Positions 1-11,739 of a DNA stretch of 64,000 nucleotides are shown piece by piece. The stretch covers positions 306,841,950 through 306,905,949 of the forward strand of contig NC_081408.1 of the NCBI RefSeq assembly GCF_030272615.1, given 5' to 3'. Position 1 is the first letter of the stretch, and every line of letters starts with the position of its first letter. The notes below the pieces were generated by a model. The model did not search any database. It saw only the letters and a program-made list of their open reading frames with translations, and was not told the DNA's origin. The stretch comes from Cryptomeria japonica. Its lineage: Eukaryota > Streptophyta > Pinopsida > Cupressales > Cupressaceae. Both the position numbers and the translations under genes were made by a program.

Positions 1-720
1 ATTACATAAAAATAATTAAAATAATAATAATTCAAAATTATAATATATTTTAAAAAAGTATATTTTCACTATAGTATTTATATTATAATTATTAATACTA
101 TTTTCTTGAAGTGAGAGTCATAGTTAATATTACTTAAGTATAATTAAAATATTAAAATTTTAAAATACAATAATTCAAAGCACTTGTTTCTTTAATGTGA
201 TGTACATTATACTTTTGTATAAAAATGATATGTATAATCATTTATAATAATAATAATGTGATAAATTATATTAGATATCATGAAATTGATCATAAATACC
301 CAATTACTATTTTCTTTAGTGTAATTACATATATAAATGATGTATACTTATTTATTGTGATGATTTGATAAATTATATTACATATTTCATTAAGTATGAA
401 ATTTATGAAGAATATATATATATATATATATTTTTGATGGAGGTTCACAAAGTAGTTTTTGCCACCCGATACAAGGGCACGAGTCAATACGCTGCACCTC
501 TTTGGCTCTTATCCATTCCGTCAAATTCGCCCGGGGCACGATCCAGACCTCATTCCTTAAGATGTCGGAGCCATGCACTCAACAAGACTTGATCCCTAGT
601 GGGCTCATTTAGAACCTTTCAACTGTCTATATTCAATATAATATATTTGAATATTTAATTTTTTTCCTCAATATCAATTAAAAAAACAAAAACAATATAA
701 TCTTTATTGCACTTAAATTT
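1..720. other. AT-rich end with TA microsatellite, no gene
   Basis: This stretch is strongly AT-rich and holds a perfect TA run at about 413-431. A less AT-rich island (about 435-600) follows; its short ORFs overlap on both strands and show no motif. I see no coding signal. It could be host intergenic sequence or an unrecognised old repeat. Confidence 0.45.
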
Positions 721-779
721 TTTTTTTTTTTTAAAACTCGCCACCGGTAACTAATATTTTCGTGTAAAAGGATGCAAAA

Positions 780-1028
780 ACTTTTCTCCGGCTCATAACT
801 TGGAGCTCTAAAACCCGACCGATATTTAAAGAGCCCTAAACCCTGATATTTTAAATTTAATTTCCATTATTCTGAGTAGAAGCAGCATTTGCAGCGAGAC
901 TGGTTTTGGTTCGTCAAATTTTTTAAAACTTCCGCTTTGGTAGGGTTTCGTAATATTTATCCTGCAAATTCTGCCAATTTTTTTCCATTGGATTTGTCAG
1001 CACGACACAATTTTTGCAGAATCTTGAG
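780..1028 (+). promoter_or_regulatory. possible host promoter and untranslated first exon
   Basis: A TATA-like ATATTTAAAG lies at about 822-831, followed at once by a telobox-like CCCTAAACCCT (about 834-844), an arrangement known from promoters of plant housekeeping and translation genes. About 170 nt of leader without any ATG then runs to a strong donor-like GAG|GTAAAT (GT at 1029-1030). This is what a 5'UTR exon before a leader intron would look like. The link to the exons near 40 kb is a guess. It could equally be chance in AT-rich DNA. Confidence 0.3.
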
Positions 1029-1674
1029 GTAAATCACTTCGCATGGTGACTTTTTATTGTGGGAATCTGTACCCGGCCGTGAAACTTTTTGTTGTGTTTA
1101 ATTTCAGTCTAAAACAATTCTGTTGTTATTTGTTAAATGAAGGCATCGAATACGTGCATTTATTTATGGCTGTTTTCACATGTTATAGCATTGTAATACT
1201 TTTTTGATTTATTGATTAAAAAAAAAATAGCAGTTTAAAAAGGAACTGCCATGAAAAAGAGAAAACAACCAAGTAATTACGATGCATAGCCCAAGGACAA
1301 TTAAACAACTTTCTACAGAATAGCAGGAGGACTTGTATTAAGAAATTCTACATGAACATCCAGACTAGGATGTAACAACAGCAGCCACAGCCCTCTAGAA
1401 ATATGATTGAGCCGAACTTTTAACTTCCGAGCAATCAACAAGCTGATCCAGGAGCATACTCTTAAAAAAATACAGCTGAAGCACAAATTAAAATTGAAAT
1501 TTAAATAAGTTCTGGAGCAAAAATTGGCGTTAATCACCTCCAAAAGCTGCTTGTATTTAGCATTTTTTTTTCAGCTGAGAACACTGAGTGACAAATTGTA
1601 ACATGATGTCATAGTAAAATTTTAGTATTTTTACTTCTTGATAAATCGAATGATTAGAAAACATAGCTAAACAT
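1029..1674. other. unassigned sequence (possible intron start)
   Basis: No ORF with recognisable content on either strand. It lies between the putative donor site and the first recognisable LINE coding remnant, so it may be intron sequence plus the 3' untranslated end of the minus-strand LINE. I see nothing else in it. Confidence 0.35.
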
Positions 1675-2607
1675 CTACTTTTTTTGTATGTGAAGCAAAA
1701 TAATTTGTTTCATAGTATCAACAACTGCATTTTTATGAAGTCCATTACCCAAAATAACTTCTTTCCAACCGAACACATAATAAAAAATAGCAAGGAAATG
1801 ACCAAATATAACATTCAATATATTTTGCCGCAAAAAATACCAAAAAATATGTTTTAAGCTTTTAGTATGCTGACAATAAGGACTCTTGGCTGGCTGAATC
1901 TTCAAATATTTCAATCTATCGGCAATAGGAAGCTTGTAGTGCAGGATTTTTCAAGTTGGATTTGAGCTTTTGCCAACATTGTAGACTTTCAATTTTGAGC
2001 ACTAAAGTTCTTCCACTTGTTTTCTCAAAATCTACAACTCCATTTTGTTTTGTCTTGGATTTAATTCCATATTTGGAAGGAGTTTAAGATAGATCTTCTT
2101 TAAAGGGAAACAAAAAAACTGATATTTCTCCAGTCAAAACCAGTATTTGAAGAAATTACATTGTAAAAGCATACAAATTTCATAAGAAGATCCATAGGAA
2201 CCAAAATTTTCACAAAGATCACAAACCCCTTAAACCTATTGTTTAAACTAAATGATATTTTGGAGTTTTGCCAGTTAGCCCAATCAAGGGAGTTGAAGTC
2301 CCAAATATCACCAAATTGCTGCACAACTTTTTTTGATAGATAATGAGATTGTTTAGGAAAGGTAACAACAAGTAGTTGCTTATGATATTGAACAAGCCAA
2401 TTCCACCAAATAGAAGAAGTCAAAAAACTAAAATCATGTTGCAAGGAATCCTTGATCCAATTTAGAAATTTGCAGAGTTGTTGCTAGGTCTTTCAAATAG
2501 ATTATAACAAGAATGATGCTATCTAGCCACCCAACTCCCCACCATTTGCTATTCATAGCAACAAGAATAATATGGTGACAAACCGAGATTTTCCATTGTT
2601 CTTTTTT
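1675..2607 (-). pseudogene. LINE ORF2 C-terminal part (zf-RVT-like)
   Basis: The 1675-1914 ORF reads K-Y-L-K-I-Q-P-A-K-S-P-Y-C and then S-L-K-H-I-F-W-Y, which follows the plant zf-RVT pattern (C-P-Y-C ... H-x-F-W-x-C) with a lost final cysteine. Upstream on the minus strand, 2100-2444 gives a 114-residue open piece from the region between RT and this zinc finger. The element in 2608-4470 cuts it off from the preceding part. It is non-functional, with several frame changes between about 1915 and 2100. Confidence 0.6.
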
Positions 2608-2849
2608 TCTTCAGATAATTCAATATTCGATGTATTAACAAAGGAGATGATGGGTCCTTAAATAGAGCTTACAAGACGATGTTTCTAAAAAGAAACAATT
2701 GTTAATAGGAGTTACAAGTAACGCTAAAAATAGAGACTACCTGTCTAACTCTTAAGACTAAAAAAAGAACTCAAGATGACAACTAAGACGACAACTAAGT
2801 ATAACAACTAAGATAACCATTATAGAATAAATAAAATATTATTTTAATA
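2608..2849 (-). repeat. 3' LTR of non-autonomous element copy 1
   Basis: Matches 4255-4470 through most of its length. The shared core includes AATAGAGCTTACAAGACGAT. It ends, on the plus strand, at TTTTAATA next to the polypurine tract. The outer terminus reads TC instead of TG. Confidence 0.7.
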
Positions 2850-4242
2850 CCCTCCTTAATGGTCATTTTACTCAATACCCTACAAAGGACATTGCAGGTC
2901 TTTTGATCACAAATGCAAAGAAGATTGCCCCTTCTCTTCAGAACACTCTGTTGTTACTAACATCCTGTGAGGATCTGCAAAATGTTAATGATCAAGAATA
3001 CCAGAATTTGTCCAACTTGATGTAATGCTCACACGTGAATCACATAACTATCACACACGAATTACTGTGCTGAAAAAGAACTTGAAACCACGATTTTGAG
3101 GAAAAATCGGCAAAGCCTTTTTTAGATGAGCATTGAGCACTGTTCACTCCAGCAACTCCAAAATAGATTGCAAGATACCATGATTACAGATGTTCGCCCC
3201 AACAACTCTAGGTGCGACCCAAAAGAGATTGCGACTAACCATGATTTTTGTGGAAAAAATTGTCAAACCCTGAAATTGAAGTTGCAAATCATTGTTTTTT
3301 TGGTGGAAAAAAATAAGAATAACAAAACCCCACACGAACATTGCGAAGTATAGATGATACACGATTTTTGAGGAGAAGAATCGATCAAAACCCAACAAAC
3401 AATTTTTTTAGGAAAAAAATCGTGAAAACTCAAAAACAATTTCTTAGGAAAAAATCGTGAAAACCCATACAAATAATTTTTGAGGAAAAACCATAAAAAC
3501 CCACGGAATAATTTAGTAACTTAGTCAAAAAATGCAACCAGAAAATGAGCAAATACAGTGTCGCCATGAAAGGAATTGTGTGCAAAAAACTCGACAAACC
3601 CGTCATTGCATGCAGAAAAAAAGAGAGCTCAAAATCCTGATAGAAAAATGGGAAATCCACTAAAAACCACGAACTTGGCACCCACAAACCCATTGCATAG
3701 TTGTTGGGGAAAAATGAATAGAGCACGCGTCGAAAATCCTACGCATAGGGTCGGGGGAAACAACAAAGATCGTGTGGCATGATTAAAAAAAAACCTGTCG
3801 CCGTTGCAATTGAACCACGAAAAATCACGCCCTGAATAATGAACAGATGTGCCGTTGGAAAAACATAGACTTGTGACCGTAGAATCGTGTGAAAAACACC
3901 CAAAAAAGCCACCAAAAAAACGACCCAAAACTAGGTTGCACAGCTTGTGAAAAATGCCGCCGACAAATGTTGCTGTCACAAACACAAACGCAAAACATAA
4001 ACCCTTTGAACAGCAAAAATTGCCCAATAGACATAAAAAGACGGGTTAAAAAAACCCTCATGAAAATACCTTAAAAAAAAACTCTGCGAAAACTACCCAC
4101 GAATTTGATAAAATTTGCCAAAAAAATTCCAAATATTTTTTCCATAAAAAAAACCACGAAATTCTGACCCAAATTGCAGAATTTGAAAAACCTCTCAAAA
4201 TCTTGGGCCCTTCGTGAGGGAGTTAGACCTAGACCCGCTCCC

Positions 4243-4470
4243 GCTCTGATACCATGTTTAGATAATTCAATATTCAAGGTATTAACAAAGGATATGATGG
4301 CTCTTTAAATAGAGCTTACAAGACGATGTTTCTAAAAAGAAACAATCATTAGCGGGAGTTACAAGTAACGCTAAAAATAGGCTACTTGACTAACTCTAAG
4401 ACTCTAAAAAAAGAATTCAAGATGACAACTAAGATGACCATTATAGATGAAAAAAAATATTATTTTAATA
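4243..4470 (-). repeat. 5' LTR and primer binding site of copy 1
   Basis: The LTR occupies 4255-4470 and ends in TGTTTAG on the plus strand (CTAAACA on the minus strand). It directly abuts the tRNA-Met-type primer site at 4243-4254. The LTR starts with TA rather than TG, as in the copy at 32318. Confidence 0.75.
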
Positions 4471-4766
4471 TCTTTTCGTGACACAACTCTCATTTTCCAT
4501 TTAGCTGATATACAAGTCCCTGGTGTCTTGGGATCCAAAATATCCAGTCCACTTTTATTTTTAGGTTGTATACAATGTAAAAAAGAAGAGGATCTAAAGC
4601 CAGTTTTTTTGTCCCAATTAGTCCACAAGAATTGTTAAAATATTTCATTTCAGTCATCATATCCTTTTTTGTAGGGCATCCAGCAAAAGGAGTAGTAAAC
4701 ATGAGAAGCCAAGAATATTCAATTCACCAGTTGTATTTTGCCAGCTAATGGTAGAAATTTATTTTC
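4471..4766 (-). pseudogene. LINE ORF2 fragment after the RT domain
   Basis: The minus strand reads L-P-L-A-G-K-I-Q-L-V-N and then a F-L-W-T-N-W-D segment and P-K-N-x-x-G-L. This is the conserved region just after the RT core in plant LINEs. One stop and a frame change are present. It joins the 5592-5711 piece when solo LTR A and one TTTTC copy are removed. Confidence 0.65.
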
Positions 4767-5591
4767 TGTAATGTCCCCTTGTTGAAATAAGATTTATTAA
4801 TAAATAATAATAATAAATTAAAATATAAAAGAATAAAAATAAAAATTAATATAATTAAAATTTAGTTAAGGTTAATGAATGGTCCAAAGGCATGAAATGA
4901 AAAGTTGTGTCTCCTTCAAACATGAGATATAAAAGGGAGAGAAGAGAACTTGATTTGGGGAGAAAAAGGAAAAAAGGAAGAAAGAAGGGAGCAAAGGAAT
5001 TAAGGAAGCATTAATGGGAAGAAGATAAGGAACTGACTCTTTCAAAGGGGCAGCAATGATGAAAGGTTGTGACCCTTTCCAAGGGTGGTAATTGTGAAAG
5101 GTTGTGACCATTAACAGTGGTGTGACTCTCCCTCACATTGGAGGATATAAGGTGGAGAAGTTTTCATTTGAGAAGGAAGGATCCATGGAATAGAACAAAA
5201 TATCTTAAGCATTTAAAAGTAGATTTAGGAGTAGACCTAAATCAGAATCATAAGAAAATCATGATATGAACATTTATCAAAGAGACCAGAACACATACAA
5301 ATCTGCAAACAATAATAAAGCAGGCATCGAAGGAAAAGAAGAGGAAACATTAAATCAATAACCAGCGAATCAGACCTGATGGGATAGAAAGGATTCTCAT
5401 ATACACATATATATCTGAGTATAGGCAGCAGATCAGATTGATATAAACAACAGACCTGTGCATTTAAAGGGGGAAGCAACATCGAATTGAATCTGTCCAA
5501 ATTACCACAACAGACCGAAAATACATAGCCTGCAATAATTTTTGAAGTATATTGGGCAAGATTTAGTGTCCTTCCAAAAGGGGACATTACA
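4767..5591. mobile_element. solo LTR A
   Basis: An 825-bp insertion begins TGTAATGTCCCC and ends GGGGACATTACA, a 12-bp inverted terminus. It is flanked by a perfect 5-bp duplication TTTTC (4762-4766 and 5592-5596). It holds no interior coding sequence, so it is read as a solo LTR left by LTR-LTR recombination. Parts (about 4905-5160) resemble 41215-41303 plus 63123-63330, which is another member of the family. Orientation cannot be decided. Confidence 0.85.
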
Positions 5592-5711
5592 TTTTCCCAA
5601 GTATAGATTTTGTTTTTCAGCTTGGTTATGAACAAAATCTGCATATTATAAAGAGTGACCTCCAATCCAAAGGGAATACCCAGGTATTGAGTAATCTGTC
5701 CATGCCTGATT
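5592..5711 (-). pseudogene. LINE RT fragment (YLGIPFG segment)
   Basis: The minus strand reads I-T-Q-Y-L-G-I-P-F-G and then K-L-K-N-K-I-Y-T-W. This is the conserved LINE segment after the RT active site. It continues into 4471-4766 on one side and into 6504 onward across solo LTR B on the other. Confidence 0.65.
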
Positions 5712-6503
5712 TGTTGTTTGTAACTAGGCTAAGGAAAAGGGGTATTCAGATTGCCTAAGGCAACATCCGAATCCCTAAAGGGCTGGGCCCTTTTGCCAAA
5801 GGGTAACTTGTAGAGCTGGACCCTTCACACCAAAGAAGATAGCGTGTTCCTAAATAGGGCCAGCCCTATAATGAACACGCCACACTCATAAAGACCTAAA
5901 TCAAATTGGTGCCAAAATATATATTTAAATAAGTCGACTTGAAAGGGTATATGCACCATATAAATAAAGGCTATTTGGCAAGTTAAAAAACGATCATTCA
6001 TTCATGCTCTTAGCGATATTCATCTGCCTCTTGGTGTGCGAAAATAATCAGTGAACTTGGCGAATTTATCCAAGGAAGATATAGCGAATTTTGGTGCTCC
6101 TTATTGCTGTTAGATGGTGCATTAAAGTGCAGACTTGAGAGACTCATACTTGCAGACCTGAAGCAAACTTGAAAGTGCAGATTCAGTTGTAATGAAAGAG
6201 CAGACCTGGTGTATTAAAAGGGGCAGATCTGATTCATTCAAGTGTGCAGTTTGAAGATCCCAGATCTGAGTCACATGATTTGAGCTAAGTATTGTATTGT
6301 TGCAATTCAGAATTGAATACATAATCAGACCTATGGGTCTTTAGTGCTGGGTTTTTCCTCCTTGGAGGTTTTCCTAGGGTAATTGAGTTGGTCTCTTGTG
6401 CACTTGTTTTCTTTCTTTCGTTTACTTGCTTATCATTTACTTAATGTTAATCTGAAATTAAATACTGAAAGTCTGATTGCTGGTTTGAGACACAAAATTT
6501 ACA
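5712..6503 (+). mobile_element. solo LTR B (copia-like)
   Basis: A 792-bp insertion begins TGTTGTTTG and ends AAATTTACA, flanked by TGATT duplications (5707-5711 and 6504-6508). Near its right end it has TGGGTTTTTCCTCCTTGG, a hairpin-forming block typical of the R-U5 part of plant copia LTRs, which suggests plus orientation. Removing it lets the LINE frame read W-K-Q-I-R-H-G-Q. No interior genes are present. Confidence 0.75.
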
Positions 6504-7798
6504 TGATTTGCTTCCATTATTTAGGAATCCAATGTGGAATCAAATCACACTGGATCATGAGAAATTCAGTTTTATGATAAGCTAACTTTGATCTCAAAAT
6601 GGGGCAATACAAATTTAGAACCTCCAAAACACTCATTTTTTTTGATTCAAAATTTAGAATGAAGAGCATACTGTCATCAAGAAAATGTGAATAAAGAACT
6701 ATTGCATTGTTTGGGATAGAAATACCTTTGATCAAGCTCATTGATTATATTTTTGCAGCAGATAATCGAGTGCATCAACAACAAGAACAGAGAGGAATGG
6801 TGATTAAGGACAAACTTGCCTTGCTTGATAGATTGTTATAGGGGGAATAGATTGGTCGATGAATTATTTATCACCAATTGGGCATCTGTATCTTTAAATA
6901 ACATTTGAATCTGTTTACATATTCTGGGAGAAAACACAACAATTGCAAGATTTTGATGATAAAACCCGATTGCATTTTGCCATAGGCTTTATCAAAATCT
7001 ATCTTCACTAGCAAAGCATTTTGCCTTGATTCTTGTGCTCGTTCACTAGTTTTCCAAGCCTTGATTAAGTTATCAAGAATAAATTTGCCACTTGGGAACC
7101 TTGTTTGTTTAGTTCTAACTATCCTTTTGCCATTTGGTTGATCACTGCAGCTAAAGCTTTAACAATAATTTCATAAGAGGTGTTAAGTAATAAGATGCCA
7201 TCCAAGGATACAATCCACATTTAACCCCTTTGGAAGAAGCTTGATAGGCCTTTATTAGTATTAGATTCTAACAAACCTTGTTTCAAAGCTTCCAAGTATA
7301 CAAGATAAAAATCTTCCTTAATATTCTGCCACATTGTTTGGTAAAATGCAACTAATGGCCCATCAATCCTCGAAATTTTACTAGGGGCCATGCTCCAAGT
7401 CTTCTATGGAAAGATATTAGTCTAGAAATCAACTATATTCATGATACACCTTTTTTAGGTATGTGTTCTTTGATAATATCTTCTAATATTAATTATCTTG
7501 CTAGTGAGGGTCCTTTCTAAAAAGCTTCTCATAAAAATGTGAAATATATATTTAATTTCTTCTAGGTTTGTATGAACCTCTCTAGTCTCATCTTGCTAGC
7601 GAGGGTCGTTTCTAAAAATCTTCTCATAAAAATTGTAAAATATACATTTAATTTCTTGTGGGTTTGTATGAACCTCTCCAATCTCATCTTGCATTGCTCA
7701 AATATATTCCTTATGTTTATAATTTAGGTAATTGAAGAATCATTTAGAACCTCTATTGGCCTTCTTACTTGAATGTAATCTAGCCTTGATTATGGTCT
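6504..7798 (-). pseudogene. LINE ORF2 RT domain remnant
   Basis: From 7798 down the minus strand reads K-A-R-L-H-S-S-K-K and then M-Q-D-E-I-G-E-V-H-T-N, the linker before RT. A V-A-F-Y-Q-T-M-W segment (about 7360), I-S-type N-T-S-Y-E-I-I-V-K-A-L-A, I-L-D-N-L-I-K-A-W, I-D-F-D-K-A-Y (about 6990) and F-L-D-D-S-M-L-F (about 6690) follow. The last two are RT palm motifs, the last with L replacing the usual A of F-A-D-D. There are several frameshifts and stops. A 95-bp stretch of the linker is duplicated in tandem (7495-7685). Confidence 0.7.
7495..7685. repeat. 95-bp tandem duplication inside LINE linker
   Basis: Two copies of about 95 bp (7495-7589 and 7590-7685) each contain GTTTGTATGAACCTCTC. 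They encode the D-E-x-x-E-V-H-T-N linker twice on the minus strand, so the duplication arose after or within the LINE copy. Confidence 0.75.
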
Positions 7799-8134
7799 CA
7801 TTGTGACGTTTTCACACATCGCCCCAATGCAAATGGGGACCCCCTACTTTTTAGGCACTTCCGGTCTTTTGGCTTTGCTTTTTGGGTCTTTTCGCAACAA
7901 TCTCGTCAGTCTCTCTGCTTTGTGAGTGGTCGGGGGTCAAATTGATTAAGTCTGCTTTTCGTTTGAGCGAATTTGGTTAAGTCTAGGGCTCGTTTTATCA
8001 ATTTTAGGGTTTCTATCTTTAGTCCTAGATTTTAGGGGTTTCTGTTAGGGTTTTGGAAAAATTGAACATATCATTGGAATCAACACCCCTCAAGGAACCT
8101 CTTAGTAAAATTTGAGTCAAAACGGAGCAATCTT

Positions 8135-8322
8135 CTATTTTTAGAAAGTTACTATTTTTTAGGGATTTTATTGAGTCCCAGAATGTCTTCATTTTGCCAA
8201 AAAACAAATTTACTATTTTTAGTAATTTCTATTTTTAGTAAGTTCCTATTTTTTAGGGATTTTATTGAGTCCCAGAATATCTTCATTTTGCCAAAAAACA
8301 AATTTACTATTTTTAGTAATTT
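8135..8322 (+). repeat. 94-bp tandem repeat in solo LTR C1
   Basis: Two 94-bp copies (8135-8228 and 8229-8322) start CTATTTTTAG and share GGGATTTTATTGAGTCCCAG. A partial third copy follows. The unit contains a GGGA...TCCC inverted pair. Confidence 0.85.
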
Positions 8323-8831
8323 CTATTTTTAGTAAGTTTCTATTTTTAGTAAGTGCTTTCCTGACCTATTTTGTCCAAACCCAAACATTTTGAAACACTT
8401 ACTATTTGGGAAAATCTATTTTTGGCAGGTTTTTCATAGGAAAACATTGGAAACTGAACATCCCTGAGGACGCTGAAGACTGAACGTTCTTGAAGATCAT
8501 TTCTAAATCTGGAAGAGTCAGAAGGCAGACAAGTGTGATCAAAATTTGGCTAAGTATGGGAACCAGTCCAAGAATGGAAAGCTCAAAAAATCATCTGTCT
8601 GGAAATTCACATCAGTCCACAAATGTCATCTTGATCCGGAAATGGCCTGAAATTTGACTGTCTGAAAATTTAAAAGATCTTCTAAAACCTAGAATTGCAT
8701 TATAATTCCTAGAGATCTGAAACCACTCTCAAACATCCTGCCAATATATATTAAATATAACTTAAAAGTATAAGAAAGGAAAAAGACATATTGAAATGCC
8801 ACTTAAATTGAATGAGACCAACTTGTAGAAA

Positions 8832-9133
8832 TCATGAAATTCCTCCTTCCTTGGAAAATAGCCCGTGAAGTAGAAGAGGTGCCAAAATGTAGCATGCATG
8901 GAGGGATGGAAAAATTGTGAATTCCTTGGCCTAGGTAAAATTCCGCCCTAGCATTGTGGAGGGCACCAAAAATCAAGTGGCAAGGAAAATTTGAAAGTCA
9001 TTGAATTCCTTGACCAAAGGGAAATAGCGCCCTAGGGAAGGAGGCGCCAAAGGGAGGTAACGAAGGTGAAAGTTAAAAATCATGAATTCCTCCCTGAATG
9101 CAGAATACTGCCCAAAGTGTCAAGAGGGCACCA
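8832..9133 (+). repeat. four degenerate ~83-bp units in solo LTR C1
   Basis: Units starting near 8832, 8915, 8999 and 9079 each begin with GAATTCCT or a variant. Each ends with a GCCC ... GGGC (or GCGCC ... GGCGCC) inverted pair followed by ACC or AAA. Sequence between stems varies while the paired ends are kept. They resemble in layout, not in sequence, the palindromes of solo LTR C2. Confidence 0.55.
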
Positions 9134-10892
9134 AACAGAGGTATCCATGGAGAGCAAGAATTTCATCCATCAAAGTCAAAATTCTATACCTAGTTAGGAA
9201 AATTGAAAATTCTTCCAAGGCTTGGAAATGATGAATTCCACCATGAAGAGTGAATTCCACGCCTAAGTTGGAAAACTGAAAATTGTCTAAGAAATGAAAA
9301 TCCAAGGGTCAAGGAGGAATGGAAAAGCAGAAATCCCCTCGGGAAATTTTTAGAAAAATCCATTTTTAGATACCAAATCTCGTTTGAATTTCAATTTTTT
9401 TGTAGATTTGCATTCGTAGGAGAATTTTTTCTCTCCTTGACCAAAACCCTAATTTTGTGGAAGATCCCTAAAAAATAGGAGATGGTGGAAAATTGTTGAA
9501 AAGCTCTTCCAGAGCAAGGCAAGTTAAAAAAACTTCAAGAAAATGCTTCCAGAGTTAAAGATTCTCCCTCCTGAAGTTTTCTCTCTCCAGGGGTTTCTCG
9601 CCTAGTAGCAACCAAGTCAGCGCATATTGAATTAATAGCAGATTCCTTTTGCATGCGACCATCACGTCTAGGAGGTGATGGTGCATTTATGGCTTCGTGG
9701 TGGTGCACTTATTGTAGGAATATTTTGACCAAGTGGTGGATTGGTCGATGCATGTTGAATGCATGAAGAATCTTTTTGCATGTAGCCGCCATATTAATGA
9801 TTTTATGATAGATTCTTGCCGCATGTAGCCGTCGTATGGAGAATGATGGGCATTTATTTTTTGCATGGGATTATTCATGGTATTTTGGGCAAATTTGATG
9901 TAATGGAGTGCATTTAATGCACGAGTGGATGCCATTCTCGGATTGTTTGAATTTATTGTATATGGGCTTAGTGGGCATTAATTGTTGATTCCCACTTTGT
10001 TGAATCATGTGTGGGGGATCTTTTAGGGAAAACCCTAATTAGGGTTTTGCATGTAATCATGGCCTGAGGCCTATATAAAGGGGTGACCCCCCTCATTTGT
10101 AAAGGGGGGAGATTTGTATGAAATTGTTGCGATAAGTTTTTTGAGATAATAACAATGAAACATTGTTCTTTGATGGTGTCCACTTAAGTTATTTCTTCAG
10201 AACTTGCATGGTTTCACCTTCCTCACTTAGAGTAGAAGTAGTATAGTGCTTTGATTTCAATGGAAAATGTAATGGTGTCTGATGAATTTCCATGGTTCAT
10301 ACTTTTTTCATCTTGCTGATTGTAAGTTGCAGTGTAAAGTTAGCCCGAGCCACTAAATTTGTGCTAAGTTCAGTTGTGGATAGTTGTTTGGATTGCGCCG
10401 TTTTGGGTATTCAAATGCATTTTCTATATTTGAAAATCCTTCAACATCCTCAAAAGATTGCATTGGTTCTTGCGGAGTTGTAGTTAAACTTGGCGAAGCA
10501 GAGCTTGGTTTATTTGGAATTTGTCCACCAGAGCACTCTTCATTGATATCATTGCCCTTAGGAGTAGATTTAGATCCTTATGAACCCTTTCCCCTTTATT
10601 TTCAGTTCATTTTAGTTCGTTTGAAGCAACAACATCACAAAATTGCCATATCTGATGATGAAGTTCCAACCACAGTGAAGAAGTGAAAGAATGATCCAAA
10701 CGTAAGGCCCCTTGGATTACCAGCAATCACATTCGCCAACTGAGTCACGTCCATTGCATGAAGGAACCTTGGAGTTAGCCGTTTGAACTTTCCATAATCT
10801 TAGCATACTGTTAAACTTTGATCAAGAGAGAGTGAAGTGACCATTGGTAACTTTACTCTGTGTTCGATGCTGTCATAAAAAACACGTCAACA

Positions 10893-11046
10893 GGTCCCTT
10901 GCCCCTTGTACACATCAAGTTTATGAAGTTGGGTTTTGATATCAGCTATAGAAGTTTGAATAGTTATATCACTAAGGTTTGGACTAAGTGGATTTCTATT
11001 GATTTTTAACTTCCCTTAGAAAGATATGAATAGTAATATTACTTAG
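10893..11046 (-). pseudogene. LINE linker fragment
   Basis: The minus strand reads N-P-L-S-P-N-L-S-D-I-T-I-Q-T-S and I-K-T-Q-L-H-K-L-D-V-Q-G-A-R-D. It leads straight into I-I-K-A-R-L-H across solo LTR C1. It is cut at 11046 by the truncated copia LTR. Confidence 0.55.
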
Positions 11047-11739
11047 CGAGAGACACCAATCTCTCCTTTAGGGAGGAGGCACCAATCTCTTCTGCAAAAA
11101 TTCACCTTATAAATCTGCCTTAAATTTCAATAGGCCTGCAATACATCTGCCTTAAATCTGCTATGAATCACTTCAACTTCTTCACAATACTGCTCTAAAC
11201 CTCTTCACAAATCTGCTCCAACTCTTTTCATAAATCTGCTCTTAATGTCTTTGCAAATCTGCTTTAACCTTCTTCACATATCTCCAATACTCTTCATATT
11301 TCCTGTTCTAGATCTGGTCTAGATCTGCTATAGATTACCTCCAAAATTCTGCTATAAGACTGCTCTTAAGTCTGCACCGAATCTGCTGCAAATCACCTCC
11401 AAAAGTCTGTTATAAAACTCCTTGAAAGGTCTGCTATGAATCTTCCTCGCAAATCACCTTGAAGTTTTGCCTTAAATCAGCCTTAAATCACCTTGAATAT
11501 CTGCCTTAAATCTGCTCTTAGGTGTGCTCTAAATCTGCTATAAATCACCTCCAAAAGTCTGCTATAAGTCTCCTTGAGGGTCTGCTACAAATCTGCTGAT
11601 GGAGAATATACTTCTGCTCTATATTTGGAAGATATTTCGATAATTGCTTGATGTCTTTACCTTAACTTCATCTTTAATTTATACCCCAATCATGCCTTTT
11701 CACCCAAGAGGTCGGCCTCATATGAAAATAATAATTCTA

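Larger units (their letters stand above)
2608..4470 (-). mobile_element. non-autonomous LTR element, copy 1 (TRIM/LARD-like)
   Basis: Two direct repeats of about 220-240 bp (2608-2849 and 4255-4470) bracket about 1.4 kb with no recognisable protein. On the minus strand the 5' LTR (4255-4470) is followed by a primer site TGGTATCAGAGC (4243-4254), complementary to initiator tRNA-Met. A polypurine tract ATTAAGGAGGG (2850-2860) precedes the 3' LTR. The interior is rich in repeated A-rich blocks around GAGGAAAAA and ATCGTGAAAACC. A second copy lies at 32318-34429 on the other strand. The left terminus has decayed, so the target duplication is ambiguous. Mobilisation would need proteins from another element. 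Confidence 0.75.
7799..10892 (+). mobile_element. solo LTR C1 (3.1 kb)
   Basis: The left terminus reads CATTGTGACGTTTTCACAC (expected TG decayed to CA) and the right terminus is ACACGTCAACA. Flanks GGTCT (7794-7798) and GGTCC (10893-10897) form a near-perfect 5-bp duplication, and the LINE frame resumes on both sides. The terminus GACGTTTTCACACATCGCCCC matches the minus-strand start of the 34577-38735 LTR, and GAACCTTGGAGT is shared near the other end. It contains two tandem blocks (8135-8322 and about 8832-9133). No convincing protein-coding sequence is seen. The reading as a solo LTR rests on the single copy and the duplications. Confidence 0.75.
1675..11046 (-). mobile_element. decayed non-LTR (LINE) element broken by four insertions
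   Basis: Pieces of one LINE ORF2 read in order down the minus strand. They are the pre-RT linker (10893-11046 and 7380-7798), RT motifs (6504-7380), a YLGIPFG segment (5592-5711), the post-RT region (4471-4766) and a zinc-finger-RVT-like end (1675-2607). Between them sit solo LTR C1, solo LTR B, solo LTR A and a small LTR element. Reading frames resume across at least three junctions, for example W-E-N | K-F-L-P across solo LTR A. Many stops and shifts show it is dead. The ORF1 remnant at 28871-30004 lies on the same strand in the right order and may belong to it. I cannot tell the 3' end or any poly(A) tail. Confidence 0.75.

Noticed and set aside
3126-4277. Several ORFs on both strands inside the 2608-4470 element
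   Set aside because: They consist of low-complexity F/K-rich text from repeated non-coding blocks and are not shared in frame with copy 2.
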